The translations under genes and the position numbers were made by a program. From Novosphingobium sp. (GTDB taxonomy: Bacteria > Pseudomonadota > Alphaproteobacteria > Sphingomonadales > Sphingomonadaceae), in assembly GCA_031285165.1 (NCBI GenBank), contig JAITWR010000102.1:1-37101 (forward strand): DNA of 37,101 nucleotides, read 5' to 3'. Position 1 is the first letter of the stretch, and each line of letters begins with the position of its first letter. Below, piece after piece: positions 1 through 8,663 of the stretch. The notes under the pieces were generated by a model. The model did no database searches. It saw only the letters and a list, made by a program, of their open reading frames with translations, and had not been told where the DNA came from.

Positions 1-15
1 GGGAGGTTTCCCGTT

Positions 16-90
16 TGGTGACCCCAGCGGGAATCGAACCCGCGTTTCAGCCGTGAGAGGGCCGCGTCCTGACCGCTAGACGATGGGGCC
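16..90 (-). tRNA. tRNA-Glu (anticodon CTC), with encoded CCA
   Basis: Reverse complement GGCCCCATCGTCTAGCGGTCAGGACGCGGCCCTCTCACGGCTGAAACGCGGGTTCGATTCCCGCTGGGGTCACCA has a 7-bp acceptor stem, a GGTTCGATTCC T-arm, a CTCTCAC anticodon loop and terminal CCA. Confidence 0.95.
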
Positions 91-249
91 GTTACCGTCG
101 TCGCGATGGTCGTGACGGGGCCGGATCGGCTCGCGGCCATTACCGGGGGGGAGGGGAAAGGTAAACCCCCGAAATGGCGGCCGGGGCGGTGGCCATATTC
201 GCGGCTTTCGCCTACCGTTGCGGCAGGGTCATTGCGGCGGAACGGCACC

Positions 250-1533
250 GTGTCTTCGTACTTCAGGTTCATCGCGGCGAGCAGCTTCCTGGCGGCGCGA
301 TGGCGGGCGCGGCGCTTGCGCGATCGCGCATCGCTGGAGCGTTACCAGGCGCAGCGGATTGAGGCCCTGCGCAGCCATGTCGTGCGCCGGATGGCCTGTT
401 ACCGCCCCTTTCGCGACCGGCCGTTCGCCCGGTGGCCGGTCATCGACAAGGCCGGGCTCATGGCGCATTTCGCCGGGATGAACGTCGGCGGCATCGGGAT
501 CGCCGCGGTGCGCGATGCCATCGCGGCAGGTGCGGACCGGGTCGGCGGCTTCGTCGTCGGCCAGAGCACCGGCACCAGCGGCAATCGCGGGTACTATCTG
601 ATCAGCGATGCCGAGCGCTTCATGTGGCTCGGCACGATTCTGGCCAAGGCCCTGCCGGATGCCCTGTGGCGCCGGCATCGCGTGGCGCTGGCATTGCCGG
701 GGCTGTCCTCGCTCTACCGCGCGGCGAGCAGCGGCAGCCGCATCACGCTCGGCTTCTTCGACCTGGCGGAAGGGATCGCGCGCGGGGCGGACGGGCTGGC
801 CGCTTTCGCGCCGGATACGATCGTCGCCCCGCCCAGGGTGCTGCGCTGGCTGGCCGAGCGCGGAATGCTGCGGGCGAGGCATATCTTCAGCGGCGCCGAA
901 GTGCTGGACCCGCTGGATCGGCAGATCATCGAGGCGGCCACCGGCCGCATCGTGCGGGAAATCTACATGGCGACCGAGGGATTGTTCGGCGTGAGCTGCC
1001 CGCTCGGCACGCTGCATCTCGCCGAGGACGTGGTGCATTTCGCATGGGAGCAGCCGGCGCCGGGCAGTGCGCTGCAAGCGCCTGTCGTCACCGATTTCAC
1101 CCGGCGCGCCCAGGCGCTGGTGCGCTATCGCATGAACGATCTGCTCGAACTGGCGGCCGGGCCTTGCGCCTGCGGCTCGCCATTTCAGGCCGTGCGCCGG
1201 ATCGAGGGGCGGGCCGACGACATCTTTCATCTGGCCGGTCCCGATGGCGCGATCCGCATGGTGACGCCCGACGTGCTGCGCAATGCCGTTGTCGACAGCC
1301 ACCCGGCCATCCAGGATTTCCGTATCGAGCAGACCGGCCCGGCGAACGTCCGCGTCAGGCTGGACAGCCGGTTGCCGCCGGAAGCCGACGCGCTGGTCCG
1401 GGCGCGGCTCGCCGCACGCTTCGCCATGCTGGGGCTCGCGCCCGGGATCGTGGTGATCCGCGGGATCGAGCCGGGCTTCGATCGCAAGCTCCGGCGAGTT
1501 TGCCGGATCTGGCAAGGCTGTGGCTTACCGTGA
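250..1533 (+). CDS. Putative adenylate-forming enzyme (coenzyme F390 synthetase / phenylacetate-CoA ligase-like)
   Basis: ORF 106..1533; likely GTG start at 250 (VSSYFRFIAASSFLAARWRARRL). Motifs GQSTGTSGNRGYY, IFSGAEVLDP, YMATEGLFG, YRMNDLLEL, RIEGRADDIF. Confidence 0.75.
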   Translation: MSSYFRFIAASSFLAARWRARRLRDRASLERYQAQRIEALRSHVVRRMACYRPFRDRPFARWPVIDKAGLMAHFAGMNVGGIGIAAVRDAIAAGADRVGGFVVGQSTGTSGNRGYYLISDAERFMWLGTILAKALPDALWRRHRVALALPGLSSLYRAASSGSRITLGFFDLAEGIARGADGLAAFAPDTIVAPPRVLRWLAERGMLRARHIFSGAEVLDPLDRQIIEAATGRIVREIYMATEGLFGVSCPLGTLHLAEDVVHFAWEQPAPGSALQAPVVTDFTRRAQALVRYRMNDLLELAAGPCACGSPFQAVRRIEGRADDIFHLAGPDGAIRMVTPDVLRNAVVDSHPAIQDFRIEQTGPANVRVRLDSRLPPEADALVRARLAARFAMLGLAPGIVVIRGIEPGFDRKLRRVCRIWQGCGLP

Positions 1534-1678
1534 TCGCGCCAGTCGCCGGATAATGCGCATCCGCCGTGCCATCGCCCCGGCGCCTTCCGGCTCACCGGCG
1601 TTTTTTGCCGATGGACAAGTGCGGGGCGCGGATTAGGCTGGCCCGGTATCAATAACCGGAAAAAAAGAGGATCGGTCT

Positions 1679-2578
1679 GTGACGGATATCAGCGGCAAGG
1701 CGGCAGTGGTGACGGGCGGTGGCAGCGGCATCGGCATGGGGCTTGCCAGGGAACTGGCCAGGCAGGGCGCCCCGGTCGCGGTGGCGGACATCATCTTCGA
1801 AAACGCGCAGAAAGTCGCCGATGCGATCAACGCCGCGAACGGCAGGGCGGTGGCGATCCGGTGCGATGTCTGCGATCGCGAATCGATCCGGCGGATGCAG
1901 CAGGAGGCGACTGCGGCGCTCGGGCCGATCCAGCTCGTTTTCGCCAATGCCGGCGCCACTTCGTTCGATCCGCTGACGGAAATGTCGGACGACGATGTCG
2001 ACTGGATCATCGATGTCAACCTGATGGGCGTGATGCGCACCGTCCGCGCCTTTCTGCCGGGCATGATCGCGGCCGGAGGCGGGCATATCTGCGCCACGGC
2101 TTCGATGGCCGGGCTGCTGCCGGGATGGATTCCGGCGCACGCGCCCTATTCCGCGGCGAAAGCGGGCATCATCGGCCTGATGATGAATCTCCGGCTCGAG
2201 CTTGCCGGGCACGGCGTCCATACCACGAGCTATTGTCCGGGCGGCGTCGCGACGGGGATGAAAGTGAACAATGCCAGATATCGCCCGGCGAAATTCGGCG
2301 GTCCGGGCACGGGCGAGGTGCATGTCGGCGAGGAATCGCACGATGTCGCCGCCAGCCAGGCGTTCTACCGCCCCGAGGACATCGCGCCGATCGTGCTGAA
2401 CGCGGTCAGGAACAACCGCGCCTTCGTTTTCGACCATGCCGAGCAGCGCCCGCTGTTCCGCGAGACTTATGCGGATATCGTCGAGGGCTGCTATGACGAT
2501 ATCGCGGCCTGGGAAAAGGAGCACGGCCTGCCCGCCGCGAACCCGACGGGCGCGATGCTGGTGAATCCGGCGGGGTAG
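1679..2578 (+). CDS. SDR family NAD(P)-dependent oxidoreductase
   Basis: GTG start; TGGGSGIGMG cofactor motif, NAG motif, YSAAK catalytic motif. Confidence 0.9.
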   Translation: MTDISGKAAVVTGGGSGIGMGLARELARQGAPVAVADIIFENAQKVADAINAANGRAVAIRCDVCDRESIRRMQQEATAALGPIQLVFANAGATSFDPLTEMSDDDVDWIIDVNLMGVMRTVRAFLPGMIAAGGGHICATASMAGLLPGWIPAHAPYSAAKAGIIGLMMNLRLELAGHGVHTTSYCPGGVATGMKVNNARYRPAKFGGPGTGEVHVGEESHDVAASQAFYRPEDIAPIVLNAVRNNRAFVFDHAEQRPLFRETYADIVEGCYDDIAAWEKEHGLPAANPTGAMLVNPAG

Positions 2579-2643
2579 GCGCTGCCGGTGCGGTTCCGGT
2601 TCAGGCTGGGCCGGATGGAACCGCTTCGCCCCCTTTCTTCGTC

Positions 2644-2669
2644 CCCCTGAAACAAGTTCAGGGTGACGG
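2644..2669. repeat. Dispersed palindromic (REP-like) element, single copy
   Basis: CCCCTGAAACAAGTTCAGGGTGACGG, closely matching the pair at 30876-30971. Confidence 0.6.
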
Positions 2670-2731
2670 TGTGGGGGGAGGGGCCGCGAAGAAGAAGGAA
2701 CGGGTGCGGGGTGAGTGGTGCCGGCGATGCT

Positions 2732-3892
2732 TTAAGCCGGGCCGGGCCGCTTTCCGCGCTCATCCAGCCATTCGGCCAGCGCCGCCAGGCATTCGCGGCC
2801 CAGCAGGCGGCTGCGCTCGGGGCTCCACCCCCGGACCGGGTCGGGCAGGTCGTCATGGTCCTTGAACGGCATTTCCAGCGTCATCGCGACGGCGCCGAAG
2901 CGTTCGGCGATCTGGTTGGTCGACATCGACAGGTCGGCCTTGCCCGGCGGTGCCACCGGATAGCCGCGCCGCATCTGGAAATCGGGCGTGCGGCGGGCGA
3001 GGATTGCGCGGTAGAGGTGATAGGCGGAAAGCTGTTCCTGCTTCAGCGAGGGGATGCCCTCGAAGCCGGCGAGGAACACGGCGGGGATCGCCTCGTCGCC
3101 ATGGATGTCCATCGAGAAATCGACGCCGCTTGCATCCATGGCACCCAACAGCGCCAGCACTTCGGGCGAGCGTTCGGCGCTCGGTCGGTGCCATTCGCGG
3201 TTGAGATTGATGCCGACGGCATTGGTCCGCAAGTGCCCGCGGCGCGATCCGTCGGGATTGGCGTTGGGCACGATATGCAGCCGGCAGCGGCGGCGCAGTG
3301 TGCGGCCGACGGGATCGGCGGGATCGGTCAGCGCCGCAAGCGCGCCTTCCATCCACCATTCGGCCATGGACTCGCCGGGATGCTGGCGCGCGTAGAGCCA
3401 GACCCGGACCGGGCCGGTGCCCATTTCGAGGCAGTCGATCGGCTGGTCGTCGAGACTGGTGCCGAGGCAGCGGTAATCCACGCCGTCGCTTGCCGCCGTC
3501 CGGGCGATGAGGTCGTGGTGCCGCTCCATCGTATAGGGGGCGAAATAGGCGAACCAGCAGACATCGCTGCGCGGCGTGTAGCGGATCGTCAGCGTGCCGC
3601 CATCGGCCCCTTCCTCCCAGGTCGTCCCGGCGCGGCTCCAGCAATGCCGGTCTTCGGAAACGCAGGCGCGGTAGCCCGGCCAGCCCATCGGGTAGGCCGA
3701 GGCGCCGAGCCCGCCGATGCGCAGTTGCAGTTCACGTCCCTTGCCGCCGGTGACGCGGAAGTGGAACCACTGGAAGAAAGCGGAATCGCGGTCGGGCCGG
3801 ATCGCCAGCGCGGCCGTGGCGCCGGCAACCCGGAGAACCTCGATATTGCCGGAATCGAATGCGGAGGAGATGGCGATGTCGGTGCTGTTCAT
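2732..3892 (-). CDS. M14 family zinc carboxypeptidase (cytosolic carboxypeptidase-like)
   Basis: Start [19 protein letters not shown] at 3892; [11 protein letters not shown] (HxxE), [33 protein letters not shown] motifs. Confidence 0.85.
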   Translation of the reverse strand: MNSTDIAISSAFDSGNIEVLRVAGATAALAIRPDRDSAFFQWFHFRVTGGKGRELQLRIGGLGASAYPMGWPGYRACVSEDRHCWSRAGTTWEEGADGGTLTIRYTPRSDVCWFAYFAPYTMERHHDLIARTAASDGVDYRCLGTSLDDQPIDCLEMGTGPVRVWLYARQHPGESMAEWWMEGALAALTDPADPVGRTLRRRCRLHIVPNANPDGSRRGHLRTNAVGINLNREWHRPSAERSPEVLALLGAMDASGVDFSMDIHGDEAIPAVFLAGFEGIPSLKQEQLSAYHLYRAILARRTPDFQMRRGYPVAPPGKADLSMSTNQIAERFGAVAMTLEMPFKDHDDLPDPVRGWSPERSRLLGRECLAALAEWLDERGKRPGPA

Positions 3893-4593
3893 CGCACCTG
3901 GATAGTTTCCCCCGAGGTGCCGGGAAAGCCCCTGAACAGCGCTTCGGCCAGCCGCGCGGCGATATCCTGCTCCGTCCAGCCCTTGCTGCCCTCGCGCACG
4001 GCGACTTCGGCGCGGCCTTCCCACAGGGTCTGGCCGGTCGCACGGTCGCGGATGCGGGCTTCGAGCCGGGTCGCGACCAGCGGCGGCCGGGGCTTCGACA
4101 GATCGATGTTGAGCCCCAGGCCATAGGCGGTGCCGCGATTGCCGATCGACATGCCCATTTCGCCGCTCACCGGCCTGCGCCTTTCCCCGGCCGCCTCGAC
4201 CGTGGTGCGCGTCACGGTGAGTTCCGCGAGCTGGCCGTCGTCGGCATCGGCGTGGGCGGTGTCATAACCGGCGCGCACCAGTTGGTCGATCACCGCCGCC
4301 TCGAAAGCGGCGCGGTCGCCCTGCGGCACGTAGTCCTGGCCGCGCGTGTCGGCGGCCACGGCGATGCGGCCGTGACCCAGAGCCCTGGCCGCATCGTCCC
4401 CGGCGACGAAGCGGTTGACCTCGATCCGGCCTTCGCGGCGGCCGGCGGTGGAGCGCGATGCGTCCCGGTCCGGCCCACCCCATGCGGCACCGTCCCAGCC
4501 GCCCCAGCCGCCGGGACGGGCCAGGGCGGGCACGGAGCCGGAAGCGGCGAGAATCAGGCCGGCAAGAACTGCCAATGTCGATCGAACGGGCAT
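3889..4593 (-). CDS. DUF4136-like exported protein
   Basis: Start [25 protein letters not shown] (signal peptide); C-terminal [30 protein letters not shown] typical of DUF4136; ATGA overlap with the downstream carboxypeptidase. Confidence 0.7.
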   Translation of the reverse strand: MPVRSTLAVLAGLILAASGSVPALARPGGWGGWDGAAWGGPDRDASRSTAGRREGRIEVNRFVAGDDAARALGHGRIAVAADTRGQDYVPQGDRAAFEAAVIDQLVRAGYDTAHADADDGQLAELTVTRTTVEAAGERRRPVSGEMGMSIGNRGTAYGLGLNIDLSKPRPPLVATRLEARIRDRATGQTLWEGRAEVAVREGSKGWTEQDIAARLAEALFRGFPGTSGETIQVR

Positions 4594-4671
4594 GGAAACT
4601 CCGGGCAGCGAGAGTCGTCTGCCTAGGCCGCCGGCGCTTTCCGCAAAATGAACGGGCGCGGCATCCGGGCG

Positions 4672-4693
4672 CCCGTTGTGCACCCGTTGTGCA
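4672..4693. repeat. Two perfect tandem copies of CCCGTTGTGCA
   Basis: Read directly: cccgttgtgca cccgttgtgca. Confidence 0.9.
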
Positions 4694-4813
4694 TGGGCGC
4701 CGGCCCGGCGAAAAAGCGCTGCCCAATCCGCCGTGCCGCTTGACTTGGCGGCGCTGGCCCCCTAACGGCCCGGCTTCGATTTTTGGGCGGCCCGCGCCGC
4801 GAAAGAGACAGCC

Positions 4814-4939
4814 ATGAAGATTCGCAACAGCCTCAAGTCGCTCAAGGGCCGCCACCGGGACAACCGCGTCATCCGCCGCCGTGGCCGGACCTATGTGATC
4901 AACAAGACCAACCGCCGCTTCAAGGCACGCCAGGGCTGA
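4814..4939 (+). CDS. rpmJ: 50S ribosomal protein L36 (zinc-motif-lacking form)
   Basis: [41 protein letters not shown], 41 aa, no Cys; absent from ORF track because of length. Confidence 0.95.
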   Translation: MKIRNSLKSLKGRHRDNRVIRRRGRTYVINKTNRRFKARQG

Positions 4940-4994
4940 AGCCTGCCGTTCCGCGCGCTTTGCCGGTGTTCCCGGTCCGGTCCGGGGTGACGGC

Positions 4995-5624
4995 ATGGTC
5001 GAGGCAGTCGTATTCGATGTCGGCAAGGTTCTGTTCGAATGGGACTTGCGGCATCTTTTCGCCAAGCTGATCGATGACCGCGACGAGCTGGAATGGTTCG
5101 TCGCCTATGTCGTCACGCCCGAATGGCATTACGAGCATGACAAGGGCCGGATGCTGGCGGACACGATCCCCGAGCGGATCGCCCTGTTTCCCCGCTATGA
5201 ACCGCTGATCCGCGCTTTCGCGGCGCGCTTCGACGAAACCATTCCCGGCCCGGTGCCGGGCAGCATCGAACTGGTCGAGGAACTTTCCGCTGGCGGCGTG
5301 CCGCTTTACGCGATCACCAATTTCAGTGCCGATTTCTGGCCGCCGTTCCGCGCCGGGCAGCCGGTGTTCGACCGCTTCCGCGACATCGTCGTGTCCGGGG
5401 TGGAGAAGCTGTACAAGCCCGATCCGGCGATCTTCGCGCTGGCGGCCGGGCGTTTCGGCCACGCGCCGGGCGCGATGCTGTTTATCGACGACAATGCCGA
5501 CAATGTGGCCGCGGCGCGCGCCTGCGGCTGGCAGGCGCATCACTTCACCCATGCGGCGGGCCTTGCCGCCGAGCTGCGCGAGCGCGGCCTGATTGGCCGA
5601 GAGCCCGTTGCGGGCCGGCAATAA
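4995..5624 (+). CDS. HAD superfamily hydrolase (subfamily IA)
   Basis: VVFDVGKVLFEWD, ITNFS, YKPDPAIF, MLFIDDNADNVAAAR motifs. Confidence 0.9.
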   Translation: MVEAVVFDVGKVLFEWDLRHLFAKLIDDRDELEWFVAYVVTPEWHYEHDKGRMLADTIPERIALFPRYEPLIRAFAARFDETIPGPVPGSIELVEELSAGGVPLYAITNFSADFWPPFRAGQPVFDRFRDIVVSGVEKLYKPDPAIFALAAGRFGHAPGAMLFIDDNADNVAAARACGWQAHHFTHAAGLAAELRERGLIGREPVAGRQ

Positions 5625-5717
5625 AGGCATTGTGCGCAAATTTCCGGGCCGCATCGATTGACCCGCGGGCAAATAGGCGACAGTGCTGTTCACTTGTCGG
5701 GGCCGAGGCGGAGCATA

Positions 5718-6410
5718 ATGGAGACACGAGCCAGGCGGCGCCCGCGCGATCCCGAAGCCACGCGCGAGGTGATTCTCGAGGCGGCGGGCACCCTGCTGGC
5801 CAAGGACGGGCCGGAGGGCGTCAGCCTGTCCGAAGTCGCCCATCTCGCCGGTGTCAACCGCGGCACCGCCTACCAGCATTTCGAAACGCGCGAGAAGCTG
5901 ATCCAGGCGGCGGTCGACTGGGCTTCGGACAAGCTGTTCCGCGCCGCTTTCGGCGACCCCGCGACGATCGGCGAGCGCCGCATCGAGGAAGTCGACATTG
6001 CCGGCATGACCGGGCGGCTGACCCAGTTCGCCATGGACAACCCGGAGCTTTGCCGCGTCTGGCTGATGCAGGTGCTGTCGTCGGCCGATCCGGCGCGCGA
6101 TCCGTTCTGGCGTGAATATTGCGGCTCGCTCGAACGCTTTGCCGCCAGCGATCTGGCAGTGCCGGGAGTCGATGCCGAAGTGCTTTCGGTGATCAACCTC
6201 GCCGGCATCTTCCTCTGGCCGATCTGGGCACGCGCCCATGCCGAAACTGATCGGGGGCGCACCGTGCTGGCGCGCCGCTTCGCCGACGAATGCCTGCGCC
6301 TGTCGATGTATGGCTCCTTGCGGGCCGAGGCTTATCCCGGCATAGCCGAACGGCTTCGCCGGCCGCGAGCTCCGGCTGCGGCATCATCCGCTTCACCGGC
6401 CGCCGATTGA
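5718..6410 (+). CDS. TetR/AcrR family transcriptional regulator
   Basis: METRARRRPRDPEATREVILEAAGTLLAKDGPEGVSLSEVAHLAGVNRGTAYQHFETREKLI HTH. Confidence 0.9.
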   Translation: METRARRRPRDPEATREVILEAAGTLLAKDGPEGVSLSEVAHLAGVNRGTAYQHFETREKLIQAAVDWASDKLFRAAFGDPATIGERRIEEVDIAGMTGRLTQFAMDNPELCRVWLMQVLSSADPARDPFWREYCGSLERFAASDLAVPGVDAEVLSVINLAGIFLWPIWARAHAETDRGRTVLARRFADECLRLSMYGSLRAEAYPGIAERLRRPRAPAAASSASPAAD

Positions 6411-6437
6411 CCGGCCATTTGTTTGAGGGAGATCCCA

Positions 6438-7421
6438 ATGTTTTCCGCGATCCTGATCGAAAAGACCGACGACGGCCAGAAAGTCTCGCTGACGCAGCTC
6501 GATGAGAGCCAGTTGCCCGAAGGCGATGTCACTATCGATGTCCAGTATTCGACGATGAACTACAAGGACGGCCTCGCCATCACCGGCGACGGTCCGGTCG
6601 TGCGCCGCTGGCCGATGGTTCCGGGTATCGATCTGGTCGGCACTGTCAGCGAATCCTCCAACCCGCAGTTTCAGGCCGGGGATGCGGTCCTGCTCAACGG
6701 CTGGGGCGTGGGCGAGGTGCATTGGGGCGGCTTTGCCACCAAGGCGCGGCTCAAGGGCGACTGGCTGGTCAAACTGCCCGCGACGTTCACCGGCCTTCAG
6801 GCAATGGGCATCGGCACTGCCGGCTACACCGCCTCGTTGAGCGTCGATGCGCTGATCAATTTCGGCGTGAAGCCGGAAGACGGCGAAGTCCTGGTTACGG
6901 GTACGCCCGGCGGTGTCGGTTCGGTCGCGGTTGCGCTGCTCAAGAAGGCGGGCTTCACTGTCGTCGCTTCCTATGGCGAGGAATCCGAGCAGGAATACCT
7001 GAAGACGCTCGGCGCCGATTCGTTCATCCAGCGCGCCGAACTGTCGGAGTCCGGCAAGCCGTTCCAGAAGGAGCGCTGGGGCGCCGTGGTCGATTCGGTC
7101 GGCAGTCACACGCTGGCCAATGCCATCGCGCAGACCAAATACCGCGGCACCGTCACGGCTTGCGGCCTGGCGCAAGGCAGCGACCTTGCCACCACCGTCA
7201 TGCCGTTCATCCTGCGCGGCGTCTCGCTGCTCGGCATCGACAGCGTGATGTGCCCGCAGAAGCCGCGCCAGGCCGCCTGGGACCGCCTCGGCCGCGATCT
7301 CGATCCGGCGCTGCTCAATACGATCGCGCACGAGATCAGCCTGGCCGAGACGATCCCCGCCGCGCGCGATCTGATCGACGGCAAGGTCCGCGGGCGTCTG
7401 ATCGTCGACGTTCGCCGCTGA
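6438..7421 (+). CDS. acuI: MDR family oxidoreductase, acrylyl-CoA reductase AcuI/YhdH-like
   Basis: MFSAILIEKTDDGQKVSLTQLDESQLPEGDVTIDVQYSTMNYKDGLAITG; VTGTPGGVGSVAVALLKKAGFTVVAS. Confidence 0.8.
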   Translation: MFSAILIEKTDDGQKVSLTQLDESQLPEGDVTIDVQYSTMNYKDGLAITGDGPVVRRWPMVPGIDLVGTVSESSNPQFQAGDAVLLNGWGVGEVHWGGFATKARLKGDWLVKLPATFTGLQAMGIGTAGYTASLSVDALINFGVKPEDGEVLVTGTPGGVGSVAVALLKKAGFTVVASYGEESEQEYLKTLGADSFIQRAELSESGKPFQKERWGAVVDSVGSHTLANAIAQTKYRGTVTACGLAQGSDLATTVMPFILRGVSLLGIDSVMCPQKPRQAAWDRLGRDLDPALLNTIAHEISLAETIPAARDLIDGKVRGRLIVDVRR

Positions 7422-7447
7422 GAGACGCGCCAGCCGGGAGAGACAAG

Positions 7448-8641
7448 ATGGCGGATATCGAAAGCAATCAGGGCGTCCGGATGGACCTTTCCGATGTCGA
7501 CCACCGGGTCGGCAAGCTCGTCGGCGGGGGGCAATTGTGGGAGCCTTGCGCCAAGTCCGATATCCGCCGCTGGGTCATGGCGATGGACTATGTGAACCCG
7601 ATCCACTGGGATCAGGAGTTCGCCGCCAGCAGCCGGTTCGGCGATATCGTCGCGCCGCAGTCGATCGCCGTGGCGCTCGACTACGGCCACGGCTGCCAGC
7701 CGGCCTGTGTCGGCCATATTCCGGGCTCGCACCTGATCTTCGGCGGCGAGGAGTGGTGGTGGTACGGCACGCTCGTCCGCCCCGGCGACAAGCTGTTCCA
7801 GGAGCGGCGCTTCTTCGACTACAAGGTCGCCGACACCAAGTTCGCCGGGCCGACGATGTTCTCGCGCGGGGACACGATCCATCGCAACCAGCGCGGCGAC
7901 ATGGTTGCCAAGGCGCGCTCCACCGCGATCCGTTATCTTGCCGCCGAGGCCGAGAAGCGCGGCATGTACGAAGCGATGGCGGGCACGCCGAAGCGCTGGA
8001 CCCGCGACGAGATCAGGGAGATCGACAGGCTCCGCCACGCCTGGCTGCTGTCGAACCGCGAGGGCAGGTCGCCGCATTTCGAGGAAGTGAAAGTCGGCGA
8101 CAGGTTGCCGCGCCGGGTGATCGGGCCGCATTCGATCGCCAGTTTCACCACCGAATACCGCGCTTTCCTGTTCAACATCTGGGGCACGTTCCACTGGACC
8201 GCGCCGGCCGGGGTGGAGGATCCGTGGATCAACCAGGATCCGGGCTGGGTCGAGGGCTTCGGTTTCGACGAGGATCTGGCCCTGGTCGATCCGCGCGCGC
8301 GTGACGGGCTCTATGTCGGCCCTTCGCGCGGGCATATCGACGACAGCTACGCCAGCGAGGTCGGCATGGCGCGGGCCTATGGCTATGGCGCGACGATGGC
8401 GGCGTGGAACACCGACTATCTGGCCTTCTGGGCCGGGCACGACGGCATGGTCCGCCATGCCAGATCGGATTTCCGCTCGCCGGCCTTTGAGGGCGACGTG
8501 ACGTTCATCGACGGCGAGGTGATCGACAAGATCGAGAAGTCCGAATGGGGCTTCCCGGTGGTCCAGGTGAAAGTGACCATGACGAACCAGGACGGCGCCA
8601 AGGTCGTCGTCTCCACCAACGAAGTGCAGTTGCCCTATTGA
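7448..8641 (+). CDS. Double-hotdog MaoC-type acyl dehydratase (FAS1-like dehydratase domain plus second hotdog)
   Basis: VMAMDYVNPIHWDQEFAASSRFGDIVAPQ in the N-half; SIASFTTEYRAFL ... RSDFRSPAFEGDVTFIDGEVIDK in the C-half. Confidence 0.75.
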   Translation: MADIESNQGVRMDLSDVDHRVGKLVGGGQLWEPCAKSDIRRWVMAMDYVNPIHWDQEFAASSRFGDIVAPQSIAVALDYGHGCQPACVGHIPGSHLIFGGEEWWWYGTLVRPGDKLFQERRFFDYKVADTKFAGPTMFSRGDTIHRNQRGDMVAKARSTAIRYLAAEAEKRGMYEAMAGTPKRWTRDEIREIDRLRHAWLLSNREGRSPHFEEVKVGDRLPRRVIGPHSIASFTTEYRAFLFNIWGTFHWTAPAGVEDPWINQDPGWVEGFGFDEDLALVDPRARDGLYVGPSRGHIDDSYASEVGMARAYGYGATMAAWNTDYLAFWAGHDGMVRHARSDFRSPAFEGDVTFIDGEVIDKIEKSEWGFPVVQVKVTMTNQDGAKVVVSTNEVQLPY

Positions 8642-8663
8642 GGGGCAGGGAGCGAGCGGAAAG

